A stretch of 64,000 bases of DNA from Cristatella mucedo (lineage: Eukaryota > Bryozoa > Phylactolaemata > Cristatellidae). Within the stretch, counting starts at the first letter, position 1, and every line of letters begins with the position of its first letter. The notes below the pieces were generated by a model. That model saw only the letters and a program-made list of their open reading frames with translations, was not told the DNA's origin and made no database searches. The translations under genes and the position numbers were made by a program. Of this stretch, positions 12,261 to 24,193 are shown piece by piece. The DNA lies in assembly GCA_009760855.2 (NCBI GenBank), contig WPIO01000017.1, positions 4,998,501-5,062,500 of the forward strand. The letters run 5' to 3'.

Positions 12261-12262
<2 letters not shown>
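11562..12262 (+). other. Intergenic DNA after MED13, nothing recognised
   Basis: Only short open frames are present, and none shows a family motif. Confidence 0.5.
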
Positions 12263-12333
<71 letters not shown>

Positions 12334-12418
12334 AAATGTGTATGTGTGTGTATAAAATGTGTGTGTGTGTGTATAAAATGTGTGTGTGTGTGTGTGTGTG
12401 GGGGGGGTGGGTGTGTGT
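12263..12418. repeat. (GT)n microsatellite with ATAAAAT interruptions
   Basis: A GT run is interrupted three times by TATAAAATGTG, giving a higher-order period of about 22-24 bases at 12330-12385, and ends in a run of seven G. Confidence 0.95.
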
Positions 12419-12784
12419 GCACATGTTCTCGCACGAGCGTCTCGGTGCAGATTTATGAGCCGGGGTGGTCTTCGCAGGGTCGCATCGGCCGACGACTAGC
12501 GCATGAGACCGGCCATCGGGGCTCCCGAGGAGGGAACCGCCTGGCAGTGGGAGCAGTGGCCCAGTTTTGCCTAAAAGTTGACAGCATCTATGACCGGCTG
12601 CTCGCGAGGGGCAGAGCTTACGTGTTCCTTCTGCAAGTAGCTGTCACGTAGCCTGCACCCCATTCAAGCTGGTCGGAACTCTTCTAGCCACTGAGGCGGT
12701 TTATTGACTAAATTTTGACTTTAAAAAGTCAAGCAGTCATCAAAGCAGACGTCCAAAATTTTCTCCTCAGGTACTGCACATATA

Positions 12785-12905
12785 TAGAACAGCAACAGAT
12801 CGAGAACAGATCCTCGCTGAACTCCACAGGTTGCGGGTCTTCTGGATGTGACCTGATCGCAATTTTTAAATTAATATTCTGGATAGAACCCAAACGACAT
12901 ATCGC
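12785..12905 (-). mobile_element. Old LINE-A-related fragment
   Basis: GATCGAGAACAGATCCTCGC followed by TGAACTCCACAGGTTGCGGG matches, with substitutions, the LINE-A segment at 5688-5740 that encodes [14 protein letters not shown] in reverse. It is much more diverged than the other copies. The flanking 12460-12660 holds an open stretch that I could not assign. Confidence 0.45.
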
Positions 12906-13654
12906 TGGACAGGGCACCGCCTGAGCAGGCAGAGGAGAGGGGGGACAATTGCTGCAAGACTTTCCAGTCGTGAGGGCTACCCCCTCCCCAGTCAGGCTGG
13001 TGTGACTATGAAATCTATTGTATACGGAAAGGGATGTTGTGTGCGGATGCGGTTTCTGCTTTTTTAATTTGCAAAGCGCCCTGACACTAATTTACCGCCC
13101 CACCTGTGACCAATAATTCAGCTATTGACGCAGCCCAGCGTCAGGCCACTAATGCATGTTATATGTCTTGACGTCTGCTGTGATTTATCGAGCTCTTGTA
13201 TATGTACGCGTGGAGAGAAATAAAAAGACAGTCGATCACCTGTGCCTCCATGGGACTCACTGAAACTGCCGCCGCCAGAGCCACCGTTATATTACACGTA
13301 CAAGAAATATATAAATTAAGACGTGTTCATGCATTTGACCAAAGAATAACACTATCGATCCAGAGCATTACGGCTCACTGCAAACCATTATGAGATTATT
13401 CTAACAATACTACCACTTAATCGAATGTAAGTGCTTCGCTTTAGGGGGTCCAGAGAGAGCCCACGACATAAGGGGACCAAATAGGAGAGCCCATCAGGCG
13501 ATTTACAGTCATTCATACGGGGAGAGCTACGATGAGAATGACTCATAGCTCCACTGTAAAAAAAGACGCTGAAAACAATCCGATGCCGATTCAAAACTCA
13601 GCTTGCTATTAGCGAGGCAAATACTCGGCGGCTGCTGGTTTTGTTGTACTCCTA
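12906..13654 (+). other. Intergenic DNA, nothing recognised
   Basis: No coding similarity and no repeat copy seen. Confidence 0.45.
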
Positions 13655-14095
13655 AAAAAATATACTAGCTGATTTAACAGCCTCTTTTTGCATAGCGACA
13701 GAAGAGCCTTGCCGGCTATATGTGCTTTCGCGTGCTGAAACTGTTGCATGCTGCCACTAAACACACTTGCATGCCGATCCTGTGCATGTCACCCCTAATC
13801 GTGTTATTTATATCGTTTATCAAGCATGTTTATCAAGCACTCACCACTCGATCGTGTTTCTTTGGCAGCAAATGTAAAGTGCCTAGAAAGAGATTGAGCT
13901 CTCCGAGGGCGCTGTATCGAATGTATTATTATTATCATATCGTCGCTTGCAGTGGCAATAAAAGAATCGTCCGCCGTAGGATTCGAACCCATGATCTGGG
14001 ACCATGCTCGTGGGTTTGAATAGGGACGTGGGTTACCGAGGTCGTCGTTCGCGACCTCCGTCCCGAGTTCATGAAAAGCAACCACCTTACCTAGC
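13655..14095 (-). mobile_element. SINE-D split by a LINE-B insertion
   Basis: The tRNA-like head lies at 13941-14095 (B-box read in reverse as GGATTCGAACCCATGATC). The tail at 13655-13717 matches the tail of the SINE-D at 38823-38994, including AAAGAGGCTGTTAAATCAGC in reverse. Between them sits a plus-strand LINE-B 3' end. Confidence 0.7.
13718..13940 (+). mobile_element. LINE-B 3' end inserted in SINE-D
   Basis: The LINE-B 3' UTR blocks are followed by the terminal stem-loop (AAGTGCCTAGAAAGAGATTG with its GGGCGCT partner) and a short ATT tail. ATAT flanks both junctions and may be a short target-site duplication. Confidence 0.8.
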
Positions 14096-14244
14096 GTACC
14101 ATCACGGCCCACCACAAATATTTGTTGATTTGGTAGCCTCATTTGTATCTCTACTAGTTCAAGCGAGAAAGTCCGTCTCGTCGCCACAAAGCAAGATAGC
14201 GACCAGTACTTCCGGGGGTGTAATAGAGGCGTAATTCTACTATA

Positions 14245-14400
14245 ATATAATAATAAATATAATTCATTTGTATAGTGCCCCAAGAGAACTAAATCTCTAT
14301 TCAGACGCTTCACATATGCCTCAGGGCTCGAGCCCACGGCCTCAGCCATACCTTAGTCGGGGGCGAGCACCTTAACCACTGGACCAACCCAGCTCGGCCA
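14245..14400 (-). mobile_element. SINE-C, tRNA-derived with LINE-B-like tail
   Basis: Read on the minus strand it starts GCCGAGCTGGGTTGGTCCAG, has a B-box-like GTGGGCTCGAGCCC, and ends with a stem-loop (GTCTGAATAGAGATTTAG with TTCTCTTGGGGC) and TATACAAATGAAT before ATT repeats. The 3' end matches that of LINE-B. Confidence 0.85.
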
Positions 14401-14499
14401 CTATGACTCAGCACAGCGAATCAATAGGCAGTGAGCCCTAGTAGCGGCAGAGGAGCCTTAACTACTAACTAAACTAACTTACTTACTAACTACTTAATG

Positions 14500-14600
14500 G
14501 CTATCACCTTGCAGTCGGCAATAAAGGATCGCTCACTGCAGGCTTGGAACCCATGACCTCGGTCGTGAAGAGCAAGCACCTTGGAAAATGTCACTACCCG
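14500..14600 (-). mobile_element. SINE-D fragment
   Basis: In reverse it shows GTCATGGGTTCCAAGCCTGC, the B-box region with substitutions, then GAGCGATCCTTTATTGCCGA, the conserved SINE-D segment after the tRNA-like head. Confidence 0.6.
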
Positions 14601-14844
14601 AGGTGAGACACGTACTCTTAGGGCGAAATACCGATATTCAAAACACATCGTAAGTAATAATTCTTTAATGAATGAATAGAGTAACAAGATGCATCCGATC
14701 CTTAGTGTGTGTGTGTGTGTGTGTCGTAGGGCGGCATGCCAGACACACCGTGCCCATGCAAATTTGGGTGCGTCGGGATGGGCTATTGCTGACAGCAGTA
14801 CCCGGCCAACGGGCGAACTGCATCCTGGTTGGCCCGTTCGAGTA

Positions 14845-17045
14845 ATACTAATACATTTGACATAGCCAACTCAATCTTTTTCTAGGTACTTTACATTTGC
14901 TGCAAAAAAGTACGATCGAATGGTGAGTGGTATCATGCTTGATAAACAACATGAATAATATGGTTAGGGGTGACATGAACAGAGTCAGCATGCAAATGTG
15001 GTTAGTGGCAGCATGCACTGTGTCAGCTTGCATAAGCACATAAAGGACGAATCACATGGACCCACTAAATGCTGTGATAAAATTAATGCGTTTTTGGTTT
15101 CTTTTTGAATGTGGTCAAGTCAGGGGATGTTGTGGTGCAAGTCGGAAGTGAGTTCCAGGCTTTGGGTACATGCGAACTAAGGGCACGGTTTCCAAAGGAT
15201 TTGGGGTTTTCAGGAGGTACGAGTAAACGATTATAAAAAAAAATATTCATTTGTATAGCGCCCAAAGAGAACTAAATCTCTATTCAGGCGCTTCACATAT
15301 GCCTCAGGGCTCGAGCCCACGACCTCAGCCAGACCTTAGTCGGGGCGAGCACCTTAACCGCTGGACCAACCCAGCTCGGCATAGACTCCGAAAAGCAGGT
15401 GGTACGATGCTTAGCCTGGTGGGGCAGTAGATCTGATAGGTAGGCTGGAACCAAAGAATAAACAGACCTAAAAGTGAGTGACAGAACCTTAAAGTCGATG
15501 TATTGCAAGACTAGGAGCCAGTGCAGTCAGCGAGAAGTGGTGTGATGTGGTAGCTCACGACAGAAAAGCAGCGTTTTGCACCAGCTGTAAGCGGCTGAGT
15601 GCACAGGCCGGTAGACCAGCAAGCACGGTGTCAGCACGCATACTTACGTAAAGAACGAATCACGTGGACCCACAAAATGCTGTGAGCTACAGACGTCGAG
15701 ACGGGATGTCACAAATACATGGACCAATTTGGATGCGGTATCTCTGTCTCAGCAAGCCCAAATGTTGGCAGTTTTGTGTAGCTGAAAGTAGGCAGACTGT
15801 GGAGTAGATGTGGTCTTCTAATGAAAGGTCACTTAGGACACCTAGATTTCGTCCAGATTCAACAGGAGGCTGGCAGAGTCGATTTTGGGCAGTAGCCTTC
15901 CAATTTCTGAATCATACTTGGTTTGCCCATCACTAGCAAGTTTGTTTTTATCATTATTCAATTTAAGAAAGGTCAATACATGCAGTAAGGGAGCTGAGCG
16001 AATTCGACGCACTGAAGGGCTTGAAGAGATTAAAGCAACGTGCAACTGAGTGTCTGTCATCTGAAGAGAAGTGAAAGCCTAGATTGTGCTTGGCAATCAC
16101 ATCGGCAAGAGGGAGACTATTTGCATGAAAAAATTGGACCTAGCACGGAGCCCCAAGGTACCCCATACTTAAGAGGTACGGATGATCTGTATTCATTTAC
16201 ATCAATACTCTGGAGTCTTCCACCGAGATAGGAATGCAGCGCCAGTGATGCCCAGGCGAGATGAAATGCGCTCAAGAAGGATCTGTGATTGATAATATCA
16301 AAAGTTTCCAAAAGATCTAGTTAAAAAGCAGAAAAACTCAGTCTGTGTAGGTTGTTATACACCAGAACCAATGCCGACTTTATGGAGTTATTAGCTCTAA
16401 AACCATATCGGAACTTACTAGCAAGGTTTGAAGTTTCAATTTATGAGTTCAGCTGGTCTGCCACGACTGGCTTCGGTCTTTTATAGAAATTGTAAAAGGA
16501 AGACTGAGTAGTGGCGTGACTACAGCCTTTTTGAAAATACTGGGATATGCCCTGAGGCTAATGACATACTTATGATGTTAGTTATGCATGACAGGAGCAG
16601 ATCAATGCATCTTAGAAGCAGGACTGTAGCAATAGGGTCCAGAGGACTAGTTGTCTTCTTTTATTGAGATATGAAATTCAGGACGAGGTCACTAGCGATC
16701 TTCTCGAATGTAGGCATTGAGGTGTTGCATGGAATTGAGGGACAGGATTCCGGGGGATACTGCCATCATAGGGATGGACTCCTTGGTCTTGTCTATCTTG
16801 TTGACAAAGAAGCTAGAGAAGCGATCGGCTAGATCATAGCACGAATCTCCAGGTAAGGAACTAACCTAGGAGCGGTTAAGAAGGTGGTTAATCGTAGACA
16901 TTAACATTTTTTGATTGTACATCAGTTATTCAAAAATCTCTGTATAGAAGCTAGCTTTGGCCTTTGCTATGATCAATTGGTACGAACTACAGTAGCCCTC
17001 ATATGCCCGTCGATGGGCAATCAGTCCTGACGTTTCTAGGATATT
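14845..17045 (-). mobile_element. LINE-B, long 5'-truncated copy
   Basis: Minus-strand order is: linker between endonuclease and reverse transcriptase (DLADRFSSFFVNKIDKTKES near 16800), reverse transcriptase with NHRSFLSAFHLAWASLALHS and GVPWGSVLGP, NLLVMGKPSMIQKLE, the C-terminal PKAWNSLPTCTTTSPDLTTF near 15150, then the 3' UTR and stem-loop at 14845-15065. Stops and frameshifts are frequent, so the copy is inactive. A SINE-C interrupts it at 15236-15382. At about 2.05 kb without the SINE it is among the longest LINE-B copies here. Confidence 0.9.
15236..15382 (-). mobile_element. SINE-C inserted in LINE-B
   Basis: A full-length SINE-C: the head reads GCCGAGCTGGGTTGGTCCAG in reverse, the B-box-like part GTCGTGGGCTCGAGCCC, and the tail stem-loop GAAGCGCCTGAATAGAGATT with TTCTCTTTGGGCGC. 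LINE-B sequence resumes on each side. Confidence 0.88.
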
Positions 17046-17059
17046 ATGAGCCTATGGAC

Positions 17060-19171
17060 GAACTACGCGGAGGGCGTCTCCATTTTTCTATTCAATGATT
17101 TTGAAATAAGTTAATTTATGGTGTACATTTAAAAGTTTATAAATGAAATGAAATTCAAAATATTAACTTGGAATCCTTGCGTTATTTAAGTTCTAATGAA
17201 GATTTAAATCATATATTATTGTAATCATGATATTTTAAATGCGAAAAGCCATTATAAAGAGTCTATTTGTTTACAATGTACACAATTTCATTTATAGATT
17301 TTCGTTGACTTTCCCATAGAAAATTGGTAAATAAAGCCATCGAAATAATTCTTAACAAAATGTCCTCTTTCAAAGCTGAGAAGTTCCAAATTGCTAAGAC
17401 TGGTTTGCCCTATTTAAGAGATCAAATATGATAAAGTAACTTTTAATTTGCTGAGAGACCGTTTACAGCTGGCTATTGATACCACAACCGTCGGAGGAAT
17501 CCTGAGGTAAGTGTGTAGATAGATTCGAAAATATATCATCTCGATATGCACACAATAAAGTGTTGAAGATCCATTGTATTTTTTGGTAAATATTCACTTC
17601 ACTTCGCAAGCAACACTTTGCAATCGTTAATCTCCGTTCTTAATTCTTCGCCATTGACGTCGGTGTCGCAAAACAAATCAAAACTATGTAACTTACACGC
17701 AATTTGTTGGTATCCGTTTCACACAGAAGAGTGTCCATAGCTAGTAGGAATCCAAATTGTATGGCTACATCCTTTCTCTCAAAAACTGTGTTTATAGCTC
17801 TCGCAATAGACAATTTATCACGCTTTTCATGACACGCATAAGCTCTTCCTCGGCTATAAGTCTGGTGTATATTGCGTGTTCTCAGGACATTATCTTACGT
17901 TGCCTTATTATTCTCTCAATTTCAATTCCCCAAGCTGTGCATCTATCGTTGGCAATTTTTGCAGCATTTTTCCTCAAATCGCTGTGAATTGTAATTAGTT
18001 CTTGCATCAGAGATACGAGATTAGCTGCTGTTTCTCACAAATTTATTGTAGGATCCTGCAGCCATTTTTTTAATTTGGTCATTTTGCCGAGAATAGTTTT
18101 CCGGAACTCCAGTAAAAGTATAAAGTTAAAATTTAACATACTTAAAGCAAATGTGCCGCGTTAGTTCTGATTTCAAAACTCATTGATAGGTCTTCTGACG
18201 TGCTTTCCAGCAGCTCTACCAGTTTGTTCGTCAAGTTCTTAATATATACAGCTCTGAAAGCCTTTTGATCGGGTAATTCAGTGCGTGTCGGATTCCGGCT
18301 TTACTGCTAAAGATATCCTTTTTCCATTTAATGCAACGAAGCGCAGGACAAAAAAAATAAATAAACACTTTCGAGTGTCCCAGAATATGTTGCGACAACT
18401 AGATCTTGTCTAGCAGTGTGTACTCCTGCTAAATGTTAACTGTGATTGTCACAGTTGACAAACAATGCATGGGATTTCTGTGATTCTTGGGATTTCGCTC
18501 ACATATTCGCTTTGAAAGCCGCACGTATGTCCAATCATCCACCAGCATTATTTTAGCAATCTAACCAACAGATGGTCAAGGAGATGTTGTCAAATTTAAG
18601 ACTCTCAACGATTACGTTTTAAGCCTTGCTGTATCTTTTGCATGGGCCTCAACAAAAACCAAAAATTTTTCTGTAATCATACCTTTCTTACTTTCAAAAT
18701 TCGCGTTGACAAATCTGATGACTCGGGCAAGCCGTTCCCGATGTCCTAGATCAGAAGTTGAGAAATCGACCAAGATAATGTAATTCTTTTTGTTTTCTTA
18801 AGTTGGTTAATAACTTCCTTGTTACAAGTATTGCAAGTAGTTGGTTGAATTTATTTTGCATTTTGTGTGACAAATAAGAAACGGGTACTGGGTTTTGTTT
18901 GTGCATGTTGAAGGTGTTTTTCCGGAAGGGATTTATACTGAGACAATTTCCAAAGTTGTTGTGCTCATCTAAACTCAAACTTCCGTCGTTTCAAGTCTTG
19001 TGAAACCAGACACTCAATACAGTCAAGTGCTTTTTCAAAATATACCGACAAGGTTTTTTCTCTATTGAATTTAAATTTCACCAACTGCCTCAATTCAAGT
19101 ACCACTAACCATTCTCGGCTCAGTTTCTTTCCAGGTAGTAAAGGCTGTGAGATGGCTAAAACTTTTTTCAT
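17060..19171 (-). pseudogene. Decayed hAT-like / ZMYM1-like transposase
   Basis: Minus-strand translation, with many stops and frameshifts, gives in order SLDEHNNFGNCLSINPF, VSYLSHKMQNKFNQLLAILV, LTNLRKQKELHYLGRFLN, SLKFDNISLTICWLDC, HALFVNCDSHS, HLAGVHTARQDLVVATYSG and TLESVYLFFLSCASLH. These match the 'zinc finger MYM-type protein 1-like' family, whose core is a DUF4371/hAT transposase fold (YLSHxMQNxF, the CxDNHSLNLAGVHAA segment, TLESVYxFF). No zinc finger was seen. The 5' end of the element is uncertain. Confidence 0.75.
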
Positions 19172-20344
19172 GTAACCGTAATCGCGCTAAAGTATTAAAA
19201 CATTCGAGTGCATATGCAGAAGCGTCGCTCACTTGGTAGAACAATTGCTCAAAGTTTACTGAGCTATCCTAAATTGCCAGCAGCTCATAAATGCGCATTA
19301 TCACTAGACTATAGAATATTTTCAAAGGACAGCAATAGTACTGCCGGTGTATTAAAATGTTTCGGGGATCGAGCGATCGGTTTGTGAGCACCGAGAGTCT
19401 AGAGGTTGGAAGTTCTGTCTTCTTTTGCACTGATTTTGCATCACATGGGTCTCAGCTGGGTTCGCTTCTGTTCAGGATTTCCTACGCTCAATTGAACTTG
19501 GCTTTCTTCCTTGGACTTGGCTTCAGAGGCTTCCTATGGCGTGATGCAGTGCATGCTTCCAACAAGGGGTCCTACTAACCGATGACCCATTGTGCCTTCT
19601 TTGCCTGCTTTTGAATGCCTGTCTAAGCACGCTAGTTGTGTGCTTTTGCATACTTGTTCAAAAGAATGAAATCGTTTGAAATTTAATAATGATAATACAC
19701 TTTATAAGGCGCCTTAATTCTTAATGCAGCGACGTTTAAACGCGGTGCATGCATTGTGATCAGACGCAACATGACCACGCTGGCATGATCTGCCAACTCC
19801 AATGATGAAGGGAGCCTTCACGTCAGCTTTCCACGTAGTTTTGATTTAGCTATTAGCTGAGTTTTTTTTTCAGCGAGACGAAGAAGTTAACTCTCACACT
19901 GATGGCCGGCCGGAGGAGTGTCGGAAGAGATGTCTTGCAGACTGTGAATAAACTGGCAAAAAACCTGAACTATCGAATTAGAAATCGCAAAAGATTATAA
20001 GAAATTATTATGCAGGTACTTATTTGCGTAGAAGATCAATGTGGAAACTTGATGTAACCATGAAGCATTTACTTGCTGCTTGTGATTCGTGTCGGACATA
20101 GTCGCCCAAACAAGAACTAGTACAGTTGCGTGAGCAATACACGACTAAAAATGAGCGCTCCCGGGATTCAATCATAAGCCTCACGTGTGCTAAGAAAGCA
20201 AATGGTCACCAGACGTTGAGCAGTGGTTCTTTATCAAGCAAGTAAGCAATCCCGCTGGGTCTTTGTCAAACTCAATGATCAGAGAGAAAAGTAACTTCGG
20301 CACTGCTGCTGCTCCTTCATCTACCACTGCGACATCTGCTCTCC
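19172..20344 (+). other. Intergenic DNA, nothing recognised
   Basis: Short open frames only; the 73-residue frame at 19357-19578 has no feature that I recognise. Confidence 0.45.
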
Positions 20345-20612
20345 TGCTGCCGACTATGACTCATGCTTTCCAGTGGTCCTGAGCTGCTACTTCCATGCCA
20401 CTCACTACCTCAACTGCACTCCTGACTCTGTTATGCTTCCCACTTTCTCTTTGTTTCGCGAGATGAAGTCTGTTGGCTACCGAATGAGTACCGAAAGCCG
20501 CTTTGGCTGGGGAGTGCGCTGTAAAAAACTCTCCTGCGTAACACCCACATACTCTCTGTGGCTTTGTAGAGTTACAGACGGAGATAAATTACATTACATT
20601 ACTGCCCGAGCT
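20345..20612 (+). mobile_element. LINE-A 3' UTR, solo
   Basis: It matches 37816-38057 closely: CTGCTGCCGACTATG, then the CTGAGCTGCTACTTCCATGC block, ending GAGTTACAGACGGAGATAAA followed by a degenerate TTACATTACATTAC tail. This copy best shows the 3' end of the family. Confidence 0.85.
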
Positions 20613-20719
20613 GCTGCAATTTGGGAGCAACATACCAAGTCCAGCAAACTGCTCAGTCCGACCGCTGATTCCGGTGCACAGATCCGTAGCCTGCAATTAA
20701 CCTTTTCAGGGAAAAATAA

Positions 20720-20880
20720 CTTCATTTGTATAGCGCCCTAAGAGAATTTAATCTCAATTCAGGCACTTCACATGCGCTACAGGGCTCGACCCAACAACCT
20801 CTATCATCAAATGTATTCACCTTGACCTCTGTCGTCATAGGCGAGCACCTTAATCACTAGGCCAAACCAGTGGAGAGGCC
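20720..20880 (-). mobile_element. SINE-C, diverged copy
   Basis: The tail stem-loop (CTTCATTTGTATAGCGCCCT in plus orientation) is well kept. The tRNA-like head is expanded by an imperfect repeat containing ACCTCTATCATCAAATG and ACCTCTGTCGTCATAGG. Confidence 0.75.
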
Positions 20881-21230
20881 AAGCTTTCATCTTGAGTGGG
20901 CCTGATTGGAAGTCACCGGAAGTGTGCCATACGAAATATTTTTTTGTCCTAAGAGTTTAATAAGCGGAGTGGGGATGCAATTTTTTCCAAATAGGCCAAA
21001 TTTACCGAGTGTTTCTGTGTGCGGTATATCAGAGGCATTGTAGACGCAGTTTCCGTACGTTAGCCATTCAAAAGATTAAAAAATAGTAATATTCATTGAC
21101 TAGCAGAGTACAAGGTAAAAGGAGACTCGTTGAATTAAAGAACGCTAAGCAAGTTAAAGTAAACTTAACTCTGAACGACAAGAAGCTGTAGTTATGAGCA
21201 CGTAACTTTGACAGCTTTTTAAAGAACTAC

Positions 21231-22745
21231 ATGTCATCCAGCTGTTCCGCACGTGCAAGCATTGATAGCACAAGAGTTGAAACTTCAAACCTTGCTAGTT
21301 CCAATCTTGTTTTGGAGCTAATCAATCCACAGTCAGTATTGCTTCGGGCGTACAATGACTCACGTAGGAATGCAGACATGGGTAGAGTATCTCTGCTTGT
21401 TTTGCACGATCGTTCGGCAGCTTTCGATATTATCGATCACAAAGTTCTTCTAGAGCGCCTCTCATCTCGCCTGGGAATTTCTGGCACTGCATTGCAATGG
21501 TTCGGGTCCTATCTCTGCGGGAGACTCCGGGCTATTGATGTGAATGGACAGAGATCATTCAAGGAAACTCTGAAATATAGGGTACCTCAGCTTATAGGGC
21601 TCCGTGCTTGGTTCTGTTCTTCTCGCGGTTTATACTCTCCCTCTTGCCAATGTGATTGCCAAGCACAATCTAGGCTTTCACTTCTCTGCGGATGACACTC
21701 AGTTGTACCTTTGCTTTGATCCCTCTCAGCCCTCCTGCACGTCGAATTCTTTCCCCTCCCTTACTGCGTGTATTGACCTTTCTTAAATCAAATAATGATA
21801 AAACCAACTTACTAGTTATGGGCAAACCAAGTGTGATTCAAAAATTGGAAAGGCTGACGCTCAAAATCGACTCTGCCAGCATATCTCCTGTTGAATCTGC
21901 ACGAAATCTAGGTGTCATGTTTCAAAGTGACCTTTCATTAGCTACCACATCAGCTCGACAATCAAGTCTGCCTACTTTCAGCTACACTGTATTGCTAAAC
22001 TTTGGGGTTGTTTAGACAGGGATACGACGTCTAAGTTGGTCCCTGCATTTGTGACATCCCGTCTTGACTTCTGTAACTCACTGCTTGCTGCCCTTCCGGC
22101 CTGTGCAATCAGGCGCTTACAGCTGGTGCAGAGTTCTGCAGCTAGCCTTGTCTGTCGTGAGCGTCGCAGTTGCCACATCACGCTACTTCCACCCGACCTG
22201 CACTGGCAACCAGTAAAGCAACTGATCGACTTCAAGGTTTCTTCGCTCACTTTTAGGTCCCTTCATTCTTTGGCCCTAGCCTACCTATCAGATCTACTGC
22301 CCCACCAGTCTAAGCATGGTACCACCGCTTTTTGGAATATGTTTACCCATACCTCGTACAAACCTCAAATTCTTCGGAAACCATACAATTAGTTCGTATG
22401 CACCCAAAGCCTGGAACTCACTCCCGGCTTGCGTCACGACGTCACCTGACTCAACAACATTTAAAATGAACTTAAAAACGCACCTATTTATCACAGCATT
22501 TAGTGGATTGCCGTGATTCTTTCTTTATGTGCTTATGTGTTCGGACACTGTGCATGCTGCCACTAGCAACACTTGCATGCTGACCCTGTGCATGTCACCC
22601 CTAACCATGTTATTCTTGTTGTTTATTGAGCATGCTCTAACTAACCATTTGATCGTGTTTCCCTTGCACCAAATCTAAAGCTCAAAGAGAGAGATTGAGT
22701 TCTCTAAGGGTGCTTTATCAAGTATGTTATTATTATTATTATTAA
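21231..22745 (+). mobile_element. LINE-B, 5'-truncated
   Basis: Reading across frameshifts gives SNLASSNLVLELINPQ, RSAAFDIIDHKVLLERLSSR, LGISGTALQWFGSYLCGRL, HNLGFHFSADDTQLYLCFDP, LLVMGKPSVIQKLERLTLKI, SRLDFCNSLLAALPACAIRR and APKAWNSLPACVTTSPDSTT, then the 3' UTR, stem-loop and an ATT tail. The reverse-transcriptase catalytic motif is SADD rather than YADD. Frameshifts near 21590 and 21780 inactivate the copy. Confidence 0.92.
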
Positions 22746-23935
22746 CATTATAAACTGGCTGCAGCGTGGCCAACAGGGCCATAAAACCATTGGGCTATAA
22801 TCTGGCCGTTGCTGGAGTACCAAGGCCATAAACGTAATTGGCCCATAAGCTACGAATACCTTAAATCAGTCACATTCCCCTTGATTTAAAGATCACACGA
22901 CAACAAGGATAGCAACCACAAAAACACGACCGAAAAGTCAGCCTATCACGCCAGAAGTAGGACACGGCAATGCTCGTACAAAAATAAGCAGCATTTTGTG
23001 GAGACAATTAAATCCAAATCAGAGCTGCTCCGTCAGTGGAAAGCAACCTCACGCCCCCCCCCCCGTGATCTGACAACCGTATGTCACACGGGCGGCAACA
23101 AAAAACAAGACATCACTCAAAGTTTGCAACGGAAACGATAAGCAAAACACATAAGCATGCACGCCAAAAACTAGGACCGAAGCAGTACAACCCAGGCAGA
23201 AAGTTAGACAAACCAAGCATGCGAAAATTGTTACACCACACGCCATTGCAAACAGCAAACGAAATGTTGCGCATCAAGCTCAGTTTCGCATGTCATGTAA
23301 TCATGTAATGATATCGTGTAACTATGTGCCGGCCACCATTCCTCCCTCTGGAGGAATTTTGCCCCGATGCGACCTTGATCGACACACTGGCTTAGTATGC
23401 CACAAGTTTTTAGACACTGCTGGAGAATCGCTTGGGTACTCGGCTCGGGCTCACACTTTAGCCCTGAGCCTCTTCTTCTGAATTAGCTTAGTAACTTCTG
23501 CTGTGGAGAGTCCGCTGCTGCTGACCTATGCTGTAGGGGCATACCAGCCTGCGGACTTGGACAAGTTTGTAGTTCTGAACAGTTATTGGTGTTGACAGGG
23601 CAACCTTCCTACAGGAGTCGACCGCGATAGGCAGGCAGAATTCAGTTCCTTGGTGAGCTATGAACTACGAACGAGCCAGGACATATGGATTCCCTAGGGT
23701 TGCTGCCATGTTGGTCCGCGGTTGGGCAATGTCTTGTCTCGCCAATCAGGGTGGGGTGGCCTAGTCGCTGAAGACGCCCCTCCTGTGCACAACACGATGC
23801 CCAGCTACTATCCTGCTTGAAGTGGTTTCGCAGGCAGACGCCTCGTTTTTTATCAAAGATGCGATCCGACTGACAATGGTGCTACGCTGAGCGCAGCGTC
23901 CGAGCGGACCGAGCATTTCCAGCTTCTTTTAAACA
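22746..23935 (+). other. Intergenic DNA, nothing recognised
   Basis: Contains a C-run near 23055 and a hydrophobic minus-strand open frame at 23049-23258 that matches nothing I know. Confidence 0.45.
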
Positions 23936-24080
23936 ATAGCCTCGCTGGTTCGGCCCAGCGGTTAAGGTGCTCGCTCTAACCACGGTCTGCCCGAAGTCGT
24001 GGGCTGGAGCCCGTGGCATATGTGAAGTGCCTGAATAGAGAGTAAGTTCTCTTATGGCGCTATACAAATGAATTATATAT
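23936..24080 (+). mobile_element. SINE-C
   Basis: Plus-strand copy: GGTTCGGCCCAGCGGTTAAG (A-box region), GTCGTGGGCTGGAGCCCGTG (B-box region), then GTGAAGTGCCTGAATAGAGA with TTCTCTTATGGCGC and TATACAAATGAATTATATA. Confidence 0.85.
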
Positions 24081-24124
24081 ATTCAAATGCAGGGCGCTTG
24101 AAGGCTTTCGAACGCGAGTAATTC

Positions 24125-24193
24125 GGGCGTTTACCTCGGCAAGTGCTGGGCGTTTACCTCGGCAGGTGCTGGGCGTTTACCTCGGCAAGTGCT
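24125..24193 (+). repeat. 23-bp tandem repeat, three copies
   Basis: Three adjacent copies of a 23-bp unit beginning GGGCGTTTACCTCGGC; the middle copy differs by one base. It marks the left edge of the GC-rich stretch. Confidence 0.92.

Noticed and set aside
23936-24010. Functional tRNA gene on the plus strand
   Set aside because: It is the head of SINE-C with a LINE-B-like tail; the acceptor and anticodon stems are not complementary.
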